This document shows, piece by piece, positions 16,358 to 23,351 of a stretch of DNA of 64,000 bases. The stretch covers positions 19,307 through 83,306 of the forward strand of contig JADZBD010000002.1 of assembly GCA_020852255.1 (NCBI GenBank), given 5' to 3'. This DNA comes from Bacteroidia bacterium. Its GTDB lineage: Bacteria; Bacteroidota; Bacteroidia; JADZBD01. The notes under the pieces were generated by a model. The model did no database searches. It was not told where the DNA came from and saw only the letters and a list, made by a program, of their open reading frames with translations. Both the position numbers and the translations under genes were made by a program. Numbering within the stretch: the stretch's first letter is position 1; every line of letters begins with the position of its first letter.

Positions 16358-18269
16358 ATTGCTCTATCCTACGGGAAATATCTTCCCATTCCTCCATGAG
16401 TTGACTGACCTTGCTCTTAGTCTGCTCGTAGCGGGCATACATCTCCTTATTCTCCATCACTTCCTGATACGTTGAGGCATCGGAAAGCTTTTGCTCAGTA
16501 TCCCGGATAAATGCCTCGGACTGCGCTATTTCCTCCTCCAGTTTCTTTAATCTGGATTTCAATTGTTTCTCTTCCTTTTCATTGCCGGTTTCCGCCACTT
16601 CCTTTTTGGGTGCCGGAGCTTTCCGGATCACTGACTGCTGCAATTCCAGATCTTTTAATGACTGGATTTTCCGGGATGAAATGTACTCATTTACATCACC
16701 GATGTATTGCTGAACACGTCCGCCTTTGAATTCAAATACCTTATTCGTGAGGCCTGTCAGAAAATCCCGGTCATGAGAAACAACAATCAGTGTTCCATCA
16801 TAGTTCATCAGTGCATTCTTCAGTACTTCCTTTGAACGCATATCCAGGTGGTTGGTAGGTTCGTCGAGCACTAAACAGGAATAAGGCTCAAGTAAAAGTT
16901 TACACATAGCTAAGCGGCCCTTTTCCCCGCCCGAGAGCACCTTGACCTTTTTATCAATGTCATCTCCCCCAAACAAGAAGGAGCCAAGCAGATTACGTAC
17001 ACCTCTGCGGGCATCGCCTACGGCCACTTCATCAATGGTGTCGAAGACCGTCTTATTTTCATCCAGAATTTCCGCTGCATTCTGTGCATAGTACCCGATG
17101 TTCACGCTGGAACCAATATTCAACTGTCCTTCTCCCCTATCCACCCCTGCGATCATTTTCACCATGGTCGATTTTCCTTCTCCGTTCCGTCCCACAAACG
17201 CTACCCGATCTCCTCTTTCAATCATAAAGTCCACCTTATCAAAAATAACGCGCGTTCCAAACGCTTTACGTGCACTGATCGCCTCTACCACATTCCGGCC
17301 GGAGCGGGGAGCCGGGGGAAACCGAAAGCGAATAGCAGTACTATCGTCAGTATCTATTTCAATTTCCTCGAGTTTGTCGAGCTTCTTGATCAGCGACTGA
17401 GCAAAAGATGCCTTATTGGCTTTCGCCCGGTATTTGTCGATCAGCGCCTCGGTTTTCTCGATGTATTTTTGTTGATTTTTAAAAGCGGATTCCTGCGTAG
17501 CCCTGCGCTCTTTTCTCAAAACAAGGTATTTGGAATAATTCGCCTTATAATCATGGATCTTTCCAAGCGAGATTTCAATGGTCCGGTTGGTCAGATTATC
17601 CAGAAACGCCTTATCGTGAGAAACCATGACTACGGCCCCGTAATAATCGCGTAGAAAATCCTCCAGCCATTGAATCGACTCGATGTCCAGATGGTTTGTA
17701 GGTTCATCCAGGAGTAAAAGATTCGGGCGCTGCAAAAGGAGTTTAGCAATCTCCACCCGCATTCTCCATCCGCCGCTGAACTCATCGGTGAGCCTGGTGA
17801 AATCCTCCCGTTCAAATCCAAGCCCGAGTAAGGTTTTTTCCACTTCCGCATCTTTAGAGTAAGCCCCGGCAATATTCAGACGCTCAGTGATCTCATGCAG
17901 TTCAGTGATGAGCGCCATGTAGGCATCCGATTCATAATCGGTTCGGGTGGTCAGCTGTTCATTGATATATTTTTCCCGCTCCTCCATCTCTTGTATTTCC
18001 CTGAAAGCCGACATCGCCTCGTCGAACACCGTTTTGCCCAGATTGTGCTTCATATCCTGGGGAAGGTACCCGAAGGTGAATCCATTGGGCTTGGCTACTT
18101 CGCCGGAATCCGGTTTTTGGAGTCCGCAGAGGATCTTGAGCATGGTTGACTTTCCAGCTCCGTTTTTTCCCGCCAGACCAATGCGGTCGCGCTCATTAAT
18201 GAGGAATGAAATATCCTCATACAATGGCACACCGCCGAACAGAACCGATACGTTGTTTACCGAAACCAT
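16356..18269 (-). CDS. ABC-F family ATPase
   Basis: A 637-residue soluble protein with two ABC nucleotide-binding domains and no membrane segments. The first Walker A is GKNGAGKS (34-41) with the signature FSGGWRMR; the second is GRNGEGKS (about residue 350) with LSGGEKGR. A charged linker joins them, and the C-terminal 90 residues are a coiled coil rich in Lys and Glu. ABC-F proteins act on the ribosome, as translation factors or antibiotic-protection proteins; sequence length and coiled coil recall Uup/YheS-type housekeeping members. The subclass is not settled from reading alone. Confidence 0.92.
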   Translation of the reverse strand: MVSVNNVSVLFGGVPLYEDISFLINERDRIGLAGKNGAGKSTMLKILCGLQKPDSGEVAKPNGFTFGYLPQDMKHNLGKTVFDEAMSAFREIQEMEEREKYINEQLTTRTDYESDAYMALITELHEITERLNIAGAYSKDAEVEKTLLGLGFEREDFTRLTDEFSGGWRMRVEIAKLLLQRPNLLLLDEPTNHLDIESIQWLEDFLRDYYGAVVMVSHDKAFLDNLTNRTIEISLGKIHDYKANYSKYLVLRKERRATQESAFKNQQKYIEKTEALIDKYRAKANKASFAQSLIKKLDKLEEIEIDTDDSTAIRFRFPPAPRSGRNVVEAISARKAFGTRVIFDKVDFMIERGDRVAFVGRNGEGKSTMVKMIAGVDRGEGQLNIGSSVNIGYYAQNAAEILDENKTVFDTIDEVAVGDARRGVRNLLGSFLFGGDDIDKKVKVLSGGEKGRLAMCKLLLEPYSCLVLDEPTNHLDMRSKEVLKNALMNYDGTLIVVSHDRDFLTGLTNKVFEFKGGRVQQYIGDVNEYISSRKIQSLKDLELQQSVIRKAPAPKKEVAETGNEKEEKQLKSRLKKLEEEIAQSEAFIRDTEQKLSDASTYQEVMENKEMYARYEQTKSKVSQLMEEWEDISRRIEQ

Positions 18270-18280
18270 AAAAACGGGGG

Positions 18281-18288
18281 CAAAAATA
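18281..18288 (-). promoter_or_regulatory. Putative -7 element of the ABC-F gene
   Basis: Minus-strand TATTTTTG lies 11 bases before the ATG at 18269, in the short gap behind the hydrolase gene. No -33 box at the usual distance. Confidence 0.5.
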
Positions 18289-18290
18289 CG

Positions 18291-19301
18291 CTATTTACCT
18301 TTAATTCGGTTCAGAATGGTAGCGATGCCCGCCATCCGGTCCGAACGCCAGTCGTTTTTCCGTATCTCCACGCTACCATCCGGCCGTGGAATTACTTTCA
18401 TAGAGAACACAAAAGGAGCTCCGGGATCTGCCCAGCCGGACGTTTGTCCGAACCGGAGATCCGAAACCAGCAGTGTATCCGCAATGGTATCTACCTGATA
18501 CCATCCCTTTGTAAACCGGATCAGTTTACTCACCTGCGGATCCCTGGTCCACGGATCCAGAAGTTGTGCCCGGGATGGGTGGAAGCAAAACTCCATTGGA
18601 AGATCGCTGTCAAACATAGACCGGTAGCCGACATAATAGCCCGAATCAGTACGCGCGAGCACACCATAGAGCAGCGAATTGAAGGGTGTGGTAAAAGCTT
18701 TTGTTTCTGAATATTTAATACCCTGTTGCTTCAGTTCCTCTCCTGCTCTGCGAAGTATCCATTGCTGGTGGATAAAGGTAAAAATCAGGTATGCAGTACT
18801 TAATATCAACCCCCTGCGGTTCCATTTTTCTCTTTGCTTTTCTTCTCTGTTGGACCACATCACCATGATGAGGCAGAATAAGAACGGCAAGGTGTACAGA
18901 GGATCAATAATGAATACACAATTCACATCCACTCTGTACTCGTGAAAGGGTAAGAACAAGGAGGTACCATACCCTGTAAGGGCATCCAGTAGCGGGTGGG
19001 TGAACACGGAAAGGAAAAATAACATGGTCCAGGATCGCCAGGAAATTTCCAACCGGCGATGCAGCCTGCCAACGAGCCCTCCCATTACCGGTGCAACCAG
19101 AAAGGCGAACAGAAGACTATGGGAGAAGCCCCTGTGCACGAACAAAGCATCCACCGGGTGAAAAAAGGGGTTCAGAAAAACATCCAGGTCCGGGATAGTG
19201 CCTCCGATAGCTCCCCACAAAAGAGCCTTATTGCCTGCTTTTCTTCCCAGCACCGCCTCTCCGCAGGCGGCACCCAGCACAATCTGTGTAAGAGAATCCA
19301 C
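18291..19301 (-). CDS. Membrane-bound metal-dependent hydrolase (YdjM/DUF457 family)
   Basis: A 336-residue membrane protein starting with GTG. N-terminal motifs IGGTIPDLD (about 32-40), HRGFSHSL (56-63) and THPLLDALTGYG (about 102-113) carry the conserved Asp and His residues of the YdjM-like inner-membrane hydrolase family, interleaved with four or five hydrophobic helices. The C-terminal 150 residues look soluble. The substrate is unknown for the family. A -7 element ends six bases before the GTG, pointing to a nearly leaderless transcript, and gldN lies immediately upstream. Confidence 0.82.
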   Translation of the reverse strand: MDSLTQIVLGAACGEAVLGRKAGNKALLWGAIGGTIPDLDVFLNPFFHPVDALFVHRGFSHSLLFAFLVAPVMGGLVGRLHRRLEISWRSWTMLFFLSVFTHPLLDALTGYGTSLFLPFHEYRVDVNCVFIIDPLYTLPFLFCLIMVMWSNREEKQREKWNRRGLILSTAYLIFTFIHQQWILRRAGEELKQQGIKYSETKAFTTPFNSLLYGVLARTDSGYYVGYRSMFDSDLPMEFCFHPSRAQLLDPWTRDPQVSKLIRFTKGWYQVDTIADTLLVSDLRFGQTSGWADPGAPFVFSMKVIPRPDGSVEIRKNDWRSDRMAGIATILNRIKGK

Positions 19302-19306
19302 AGATG

Positions 19307-19314
19307 CAAAGGTA
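19307..19314 (-). promoter_or_regulatory. Putative -7 element of the membrane hydrolase gene
   Basis: Minus-strand TACCTTTG in the 15-base gap between gldN and the GTG start at 19301. Confidence 0.5.
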
Positions 19315-19316
19315 CA

Positions 19317-20165
19317 TCAGTACTGCCACATATCGTGCTCGAATTCGAACAACATCTGCCGGATTCGCTCGGCCTCCAGAACGGCGTCCATTCCCTTCAT
19401 GTATTCCACAATAAAACGATCTGCTACGTTACTTTCCTTATGTATGTACGATGAAAATATTCGCTTGTGAAAGACCTCATCCAGACTGGGCATTCTTCCC
19501 GCGTTTCCGCGGTGAAAATACACCGGTTTTGTAGAGAATAATTCTCTGCATTCCGGAAACCATACCCAGAAAAGAGGCTGATAAGAACGGAATTCGCCTG
19601 TCTCCGGATCCTTTTTCTCGGCCAGCGGACATAATGCGATGATCCGGACATCCATCACACCTCGCTGCTTATCAAAAAACCATTCCTCTTTGATCCAGTA
19701 CCTGGTTACGTCTGCCGAGGTAATACTTCTGAGCACGGGAACAGTATCCCATCCTGAGCCGTCCAAGCGAGGCGTGATCACAGAATCCAATTCGTCAACC
19801 AAAGCATTGAATTCAACTATGGTCAATGGGTACTGAAACTCATCGTCAATGGCCGGGCGGCCATAAGCAATGATCCGGCCGCTGCGGATTCCTTCTTTCA
19901 GCACGTCGAACAAACTCATCCGGCACTGCGAGGGTTCCAAGGGGTAGTAGAGCGGCTGGTTAATCTTTTCCCTTAGATCAATGGTTCTCCAGATTCTCTT
20001 CGACCACATTATATCGGCTTCACGCACAAACGCATATGGAATTGGAGGTTTGTAAGTTATATCCGCCGGCGGGCAGGGATCCGGCAGGATGATCGTGGGA
20101 TTTTGCGCGGTAACGGCAGATCCCAGCAAGCAACTAAGCAACATCAGTTCATTCCTCATGCTCAT
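19317..20165 (-). CDS. gldN: T9SS/gliding motility protein GldN (PorN)
   Basis: GldN, with GldK, forms the periplasmic ring attached to the outer membrane in the type IX secretion system. The 282-residue product has a signal peptide (ending near AVTAQ) and the characteristic segments MWSKRIWRTIDLREK, INQPLYYP and the C-terminal FEHDMWQY. The open frame reaches 20258, but the signal peptide fits a start at ATG 20165 (or 20159). In most genomes gldN follows gldK-L-M; here none of those is adjacent, and upstream genes are two unassigned proteins. It is the only core T9SS gene in the window, which also encodes five T9SS cargo proteins. Confidence 0.88.
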   Translation of the reverse strand: MSMRNELMLLSCLLGSAVTAQNPTIILPDPCPPADITYKPPIPYAFVREADIMWSKRIWRTIDLREKINQPLYYPLEPSQCRMSLFDVLKEGIRSGRIIAYGRPAIDDEFQYPLTIVEFNALVDELDSVITPRLDGSGWDTVPVLRSITSADVTRYWIKEEWFFDKQRGVMDVRIIALCPLAEKKDPETGEFRSYQPLFWVWFPECRELFSTKPVYFHRGNAGRMPSLDEVFHKRIFSSYIHKESNVADRFIVEYMKGMDAVLEAERIRQMLFEFEHDMWQY

Positions 20166-20279
20166 CTGTTTGAAATGCAGATACCGCTGTGTAACGAAAA
20201 GTCTGGAAAAAGGTTTCCCTGCACGAGCGGGGAGTGTCACGCTCATCAATGACAGCACCTCCGTCCGGCAGGGAATTTC

Positions 20280-20654
20280 TCAGTTATACCAGATGTAGGG
20301 TTTTCCTATAGAATCAAAGAATACCGAACATGCTTTATCGGATCCCAATTGAATCCGGCCGATCTTCTCAATCATAATATCGTGCAGACTCCCTTCCTTC
20401 TCATACACCACCCAGTAGTCATGAATTTCTTTTATGACCGCCCGCCTTATTTCACTGCCGTCCGTTTCAATGATGGTACATATTCCCAGCTGCCATAAGG
20501 GCCACTTCTTCTGTGAATTCCTGATGGCGATTGAGTCTGTTTGCACATGACTGGTCTTGCTCACCCTTTTAGGGGCGGCTGACAGATTGCTTTTTGTGAT
20601 CGGTATCACGAGCATTACCGCCACAAGGAGGATTAAATATACGATCGCGTTCAT
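20280..20654 (-). CDS. Hypothetical membrane-anchored protein
   Basis: A 124-residue protein I do not recognise. Residues 3-20 form one hydrophobic helix, probably a membrane anchor or uncleaved signal. The remainder is mixed alpha/beta with a SH3-like pattern (ETDGSEIRRAVIKEIHDYWVVYEKEGSLHDI), suggestive of a small beta domain reading out surface charge, but this is a guess. It lies 45 bases after the CsgG-like gene and upstream of gldN, in the same direction, so the three may be one transcript. Confidence 0.6.
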   Translation of the reverse strand: MNAIVYLILLVAVMLVIPITKSNLSAAPKRVSKTSHVQTDSIAIRNSQKKWPLWQLGICTIIETDGSEIRRAVIKEIHDYWVVYEKEGSLHDIMIEKIGRIQLGSDKACSVFFDSIGKPYIWYN

Positions 20655-20699
20655 AGGAATGGTTTATAGAATGATTCAGCGGATTACTGCATTGAAGGA

Positions 20700-21869
20700 T
20701 CAATATTGGATTTTCTGTTTTTTCGCAATATTGAATCCAAAAGAAAATCCAACTATACTTCCTTCCTTACGCGGACTCACATATACGTTTACCGGAATAT
20801 TCAGGTAACCGGAACGGATGGTTTTACCCACTGCCACAATGAGCCCGGTGGATACCTGATAATCACCTCTGCTGTCGAGACGGTTGATCACGGTATAGGG
20901 GTTTTGTATTGGAGCAATAATGCCGGTACTATCGGTTCCGGCGAGAGCGGAATAATCCTGCTCGAGATACCAGAGTCCGGGCTCTCCGAAATAACCTTTT
21001 TCATCATAGAACCCTTTTGCTTTCTGAACCACACGAAAAGAAGGTCCGATGGCGAATTCCCATCCGGATTTAGCATCACGGAATCCGTTCAGCAAAGTAA
21101 GCGAGGGAATCATTTTTCCATTCTCCAGTCCGCCTATCATCCATACGGTTTCAATAAGCCCCTGGAAATTTCCTGCACTCATATACTGAAACTCCTGCTG
21201 CCATCCGAACTGCGACGAAACGGGGAACATATCGAAGCCGCCGGTAGTAATAGATTCGGTCATCCGGGATCCATTATCTCCAAATGTGTAAGAAGCACCC
21301 ATGCGCGGACCATTCAGACGAAGGCTGGTTTTAGGGCTGGTTACCGGCTGCTCATAATCAACCAAAAGGTTCACGATATTCTGATCTGGTGTTAGACCTA
21401 AGAGGCGTTTAACAGAGATCTCAATCATTTTCTGCATCTCCGGCTGGAGATTCAGGTATTCGGTTGCGTTGGTTTTTTCCACCCCTTCCGTGGCTATATC
21501 AATTACACGCAGCGTAATCACAATTTTCTCTGCGAACCGCTCCACTGATCCGGTGATCACCTTATCTGCTTTGAGCGCCTTTCCTGCACCTACCAGGCAG
21601 GTCTTACCCATACAGGTTTTAGGATCAATATTGTTTCTGCTCAGGATATCGTTCATGTCATACTTATCCATTGTTGCATAGATACCCGTTTTCTCTACCT
21701 CCAGTCGCACCATATACGAAAGCGCGGTGCCGTCGTGGATTACACCCTTCGCATCAATACCAAGAATGGCAGCGATGGGTTTTCCGGAGGCTTGAGCGTT
21801 GGCCAGCCCTCCGAAGAAAATGGAAGCGGCGATGAGCGCTCCGGAGATGATCTGTCTGATTGTTTTCAT
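20700..21869 (-). CDS. CsgG/TolB-like N-terminal domain fused to a beta-barrel-like protein
   Basis: A 389-residue exported protein; the signal peptide (MKTIRQIISGALIAAS..., ending near ANAQA) marks ATG 21869 rather than the frame's upstream start. Residues about 30-160 follow the pattern of CsgG/TolB N-terminal domains: a first strand AAILGID, a helix leading to ATMDKYDMNDIL, a Cys-x5-Cys segment, ALKADKVITGSV and ITLRVIDIATEG. The second half has alternating amphipathic strands ending in an aromatic residue, as in outer-membrane barrels. Function is not known. A -7 element and two matching palindromes lie upstream, suggesting specific regulation. Confidence 0.62.
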   Translation of the reverse strand: MKTIRQIISGALIAASIFFGGLANAQASGKPIAAILGIDAKGVIHDGTALSYMVRLEVEKTGIYATMDKYDMNDILSRNNIDPKTCMGKTCLVGAGKALKADKVITGSVERFAEKIVITLRVIDIATEGVEKTNATEYLNLQPEMQKMIEISVKRLLGLTPDQNIVNLLVDYEQPVTSPKTSLRLNGPRMGASYTFGDNGSRMTESITTGGFDMFPVSSQFGWQQEFQYMSAGNFQGLIETVWMIGGLENGKMIPSLTLLNGFRDAKSGWEFAIGPSFRVVQKAKGFYDEKGYFGEPGLWYLEQDYSALAGTDSTGIIAPIQNPYTVINRLDSRGDYQVSTGLIVAVGKTIRSGYLNIPVNVYVSPRKEGSIVGFSFGFNIAKKQKIQY

Positions 21870-21915
21870 TGTTTTAGTTGTTGGTTTGATTGTTTTTTTG
21901 GTTGAAATCACACCA

Positions 21916-21923
21916 CAAACTTA
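21916..21923 (-). promoter_or_regulatory. Putative -7 element of the CsgG-like gene
   Basis: Minus-strand TAAGTTTG, 46 bases upstream of the ATG at 21869. Confidence 0.5.
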
Positions 21924-21975
21924 TCCCTGAACTGTGGGAGATAAAAACGGATTACCGCGTGATGCGAACCGGCAG

Positions 21976-21990
21976 TTGCAAAAAATGCAA
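21976..21990. promoter_or_regulatory. Palindrome TTGCA-N5-TGCAA, site 1
   Basis: Fifteen-base dyad with an all-A spacer, 52 bases upstream of the -7 element of the CsgG-like gene. A second site of the same form starts 51 bases further on, roughly five helical turns away. This is the geometry of a dimeric regulator binding two sites; the regulator is unknown. Confidence 0.45.
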
Positions 21991-22026
21991 ATGGGGAGTT
22001 GGGTGGGAAGGCGCTCCGTCCGTTTA

Positions 22027-22041
22027 TTGCAAAATTTGCAA
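22027..22041. promoter_or_regulatory. Palindrome TTGCA-N5-TGCAA, site 2
   Basis: TTGCAAA-A-TTTGCAA is a perfect dyad of seven bases per arm and contains the same TTGCA-N5-TGCAA core as site 1. The surrounding stretch 21924-22114 holds no gene I can support. Confidence 0.5.
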
Positions 22042-22114
22042 CAAAGGATTCGGATGTAGAAAAAAGCAGGGAATCCTGAATGGGCAAACAAGAATTCCAC
22101 CAAAGAAAATTGCA

Positions 22115-22149
22115 TAAAAAAACCCTGCTTTCATTCAGAAAGCAGGGTT
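22115..22149 (-). terminator. Terminator of the lipocalin-like lipoprotein gene
   Basis: Perfect 12-base stem (22121-22132 with 22138-22149) and five-base loop, followed on the minus strand by a run of seven T. It sits 20 bases beyond the stop codon at 22169. Confidence 0.9.
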
Positions 22150-22168
22150 TTCAGTTCATTGAAGTTCC

Positions 22169-22735
22169 TTATTTAGGCTCCCAGGTAATGGTTTCCTCGT
22201 AAGTAGAACTTTGTCCGGAAGAATTCACGGAAGTTACCTTATAGTACCATACCATCTTTTTGCTTCTCAGTTCGAGCAGATCCACGGCACGGTCAACGTA
22301 ATTTCCAGTCCAGGTAGATGTACCCCCAGCATTCGTGCTGGAAGTTTCGTAGGTAGTAAGCTGGGACTTTCTCTTCAGCTCACCGATGCCGGAAGTGAAG
22401 TTCCACATACCTTTTCCTGATTCAGAGTTTCCGTCTTCGACAGAACTGTAGGTGTAGGTACCGTCTTTATCAAAGGCGTATTCCCATGAAATCGTTCCGC
22501 TCATGTTACCGAAGGGGCTGGTCACGGTATAGGTACTTCCATTCGAAGTAACGGTAGTTGTACCGCTTGCATCAGTATCGGTAGCCTTGTAATCAGTCAT
22601 TTTCCATTCACCAACCACGCGGGCCTTTCTGGAGCGCAGTGAAAGGAAGGGATCATTCTCACCCTTTTTTGTACAGCTATTGAACGTTACCGCAGAAGCA
22701 ATAGCGAGCATAACCAGGAAAAAATTCTTTTTCAT
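22169..22735 (-). CDS. Lipocalin-like lipoprotein
   Basis: A 188-residue lipoprotein: the signal peptide ends in a lipobox-like TFNSC with the acceptor cysteine at residue 21. The mature part opens with VVGEWKMTDY, the strand-plus-GxW turn typical of Bacteroidota lipocalin-like proteins, and continues as Ser/Thr/Gly-rich beta strands. Such proteins are usually envelope lipoproteins of unknown ligand. It has its own -7 element and terminator, so it is transcribed alone. Confidence 0.75.
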   Translation of the reverse strand: MKKNFFLVMLAIASAVTFNSCTKKGENDPFLSLRSRKARVVGEWKMTDYKATDTDASGTTTVTSNGSTYTVTSPFGNMSGTISWEYAFDKDGTYTYSSVEDGNSESGKGMWNFTSGIGELKRKSQLTTYETSSTNAGGTSTWTGNYVDRAVDLLELRSKKMVWYYKVTSVNSSGQSSTYEETITWEPK

Positions 22736-22762
22736 TTAATAAGGTTTTAAGTGTTAGCGCCG

Positions 22763-22770
22763 CAAAGGTA
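22763..22770 (-). promoter_or_regulatory. Putative -7 element of the lipocalin-like gene
   Basis: Minus-strand TACCTTTG, 27 bases upstream of the ATG at 22735. Confidence 0.55.
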
Positions 22771-22821
22771 CTACAAGGGCTGTTTATAGAAAAATGATGC
22801 TGGTCTTATTTATTCACTGTT

Positions 22822-22862
22822 CAAAAAAAAACTCTCTGAGAAGTTTTCAGTCTCAAAGAGTT
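22822..22862 (-). terminator. Terminator downstream of tRNA-Asp
   Basis: Twelve-base stem with one G-U pair in the RNA (22830-22841 with 22851-22862), nine-base loop, followed on the minus strand by a run of eight to nine T. It begins 15 bases after the tRNA 3' end. Confidence 0.82.
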
Positions 22863-22876
22863 ATCTGCAGTGTAAG

Positions 22877-22950
22877 CGGACCGGACGGGACTCGAACCCG
22901 CGACCTCCGCCGTGACAGGGCGGCATTCTAACCAGCTGAACTACCGGTCC
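22877..22950 (-). tRNA. tRNA-Asp(GTC)
   Basis: A 74-base tRNA on the minus strand. The acceptor arms GGACCGG and CCGGTCC pair perfectly, the D arm carries AGCTGGTTAGA, the anticodon loop is CTGTCAC with anticodon GTC, and the T arm contains GGTTCGAGTCC. The discriminator base is G, as in tRNA-Asp, and CCA is not encoded. It is transcribed alone between a -7 element and a terminator. Confidence 0.97.
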
Positions 22951-22970
22951 GTTATTCCCGTAAAGGGATG

Positions 22971-22978
22971 CAAAAATA
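22971..22978 (-). promoter_or_regulatory. Putative -7 element of tRNA-Asp
   Basis: Minus-strand TATTTTTG, 20 bases upstream of the mature 5' end. Confidence 0.5.
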
Positions 22979-23105
22979 GGAAAAATTCAATAGCCTGAAT
23001 TTCAGGGAAGAGGCATTCTGCCTCCCTAATTTTCAGGAAATGTTGAAAAGTTGTTATAAATTAGCAGAAGGATACTACGCATTAGATCGTAACTAATTCA
23101 TTTAC

Positions 23106-23321
23106 ATGAATTTAAGATTTTACCTGATTTTCACAATTCCCCTGAGCCTGCTCCTTCTGTCATCCTGCCGGGAGGAGATATGCCTCTGCGAAAAACGCGG
23201 AAAAAGGGAATATAAAAAGGTTGAGATCAAATATAAGCGCAATCGTAACGGAGGGTATAAAAGAAAATCCTACCGCAAGTTGAGTGTTCGCTATAATGAA
23301 AAAGCCCCGGTCAGAAAATAA
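23106..23321 (+). CDS. Small basic lipoprotein, hypothetical
   Basis: A 71-residue product with a lipoprotein-type signal peptide (LLLLSSC, cysteine at residue 21) followed by REEICLCEKRG and then a strongly basic tail with about twenty Lys/Arg in the last forty-five residues (YKKVEIKYKRNRNGGYKRK). I do not recognise the family. The basic tail could bind peptidoglycan, lipid A or nucleic acid; that is speculation. A terminator overlaps the last codons, which supports a transcription unit ending here. A short hairpin at 23004-23027 lies in its upstream region. No TAnnTTTG element is obvious. Confidence 0.6.
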   Translation: MNLRFYLIFTIPLSLLLLSSCREEICLCEKRGKREYKKVEIKYKRNRNGGYKRKSYRKLSVRYNEKAPVRK

Positions 23322-23338
23322 CCAGGGCTCTTTCTTTT
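23303..23338 (+). terminator. Terminator overlapping the end of the small lipoprotein gene
   Basis: Stem AGCCC-GGT / ACC-GGGCT with one internal mismatch and a loop containing the TAA stop, followed by CTTTCTTTT. Confidence 0.72.
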
Positions 23339-23351
23339 ACAATCATTCTCA

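Noticed and set aside
21890..22117. Plus-strand frame of 75 codons with CKKC and CKIC pairs, resembling a zinc ribbon
   Set aside because: It runs through the likely promoter and palindromes of the minus-strand gene, has no lead-in promoter, starts within T-rich spacer DNA, and the cysteine pattern can arise from the repeated TTGCA/TGCAA elements.
23004..23027. Short hairpin GAGGCA-TTC-TGCCTC with flanking AGG/CCT
   Set aside because: No T run follows on either strand and no partner gene ends here; too short to call a terminator or RNA gene.
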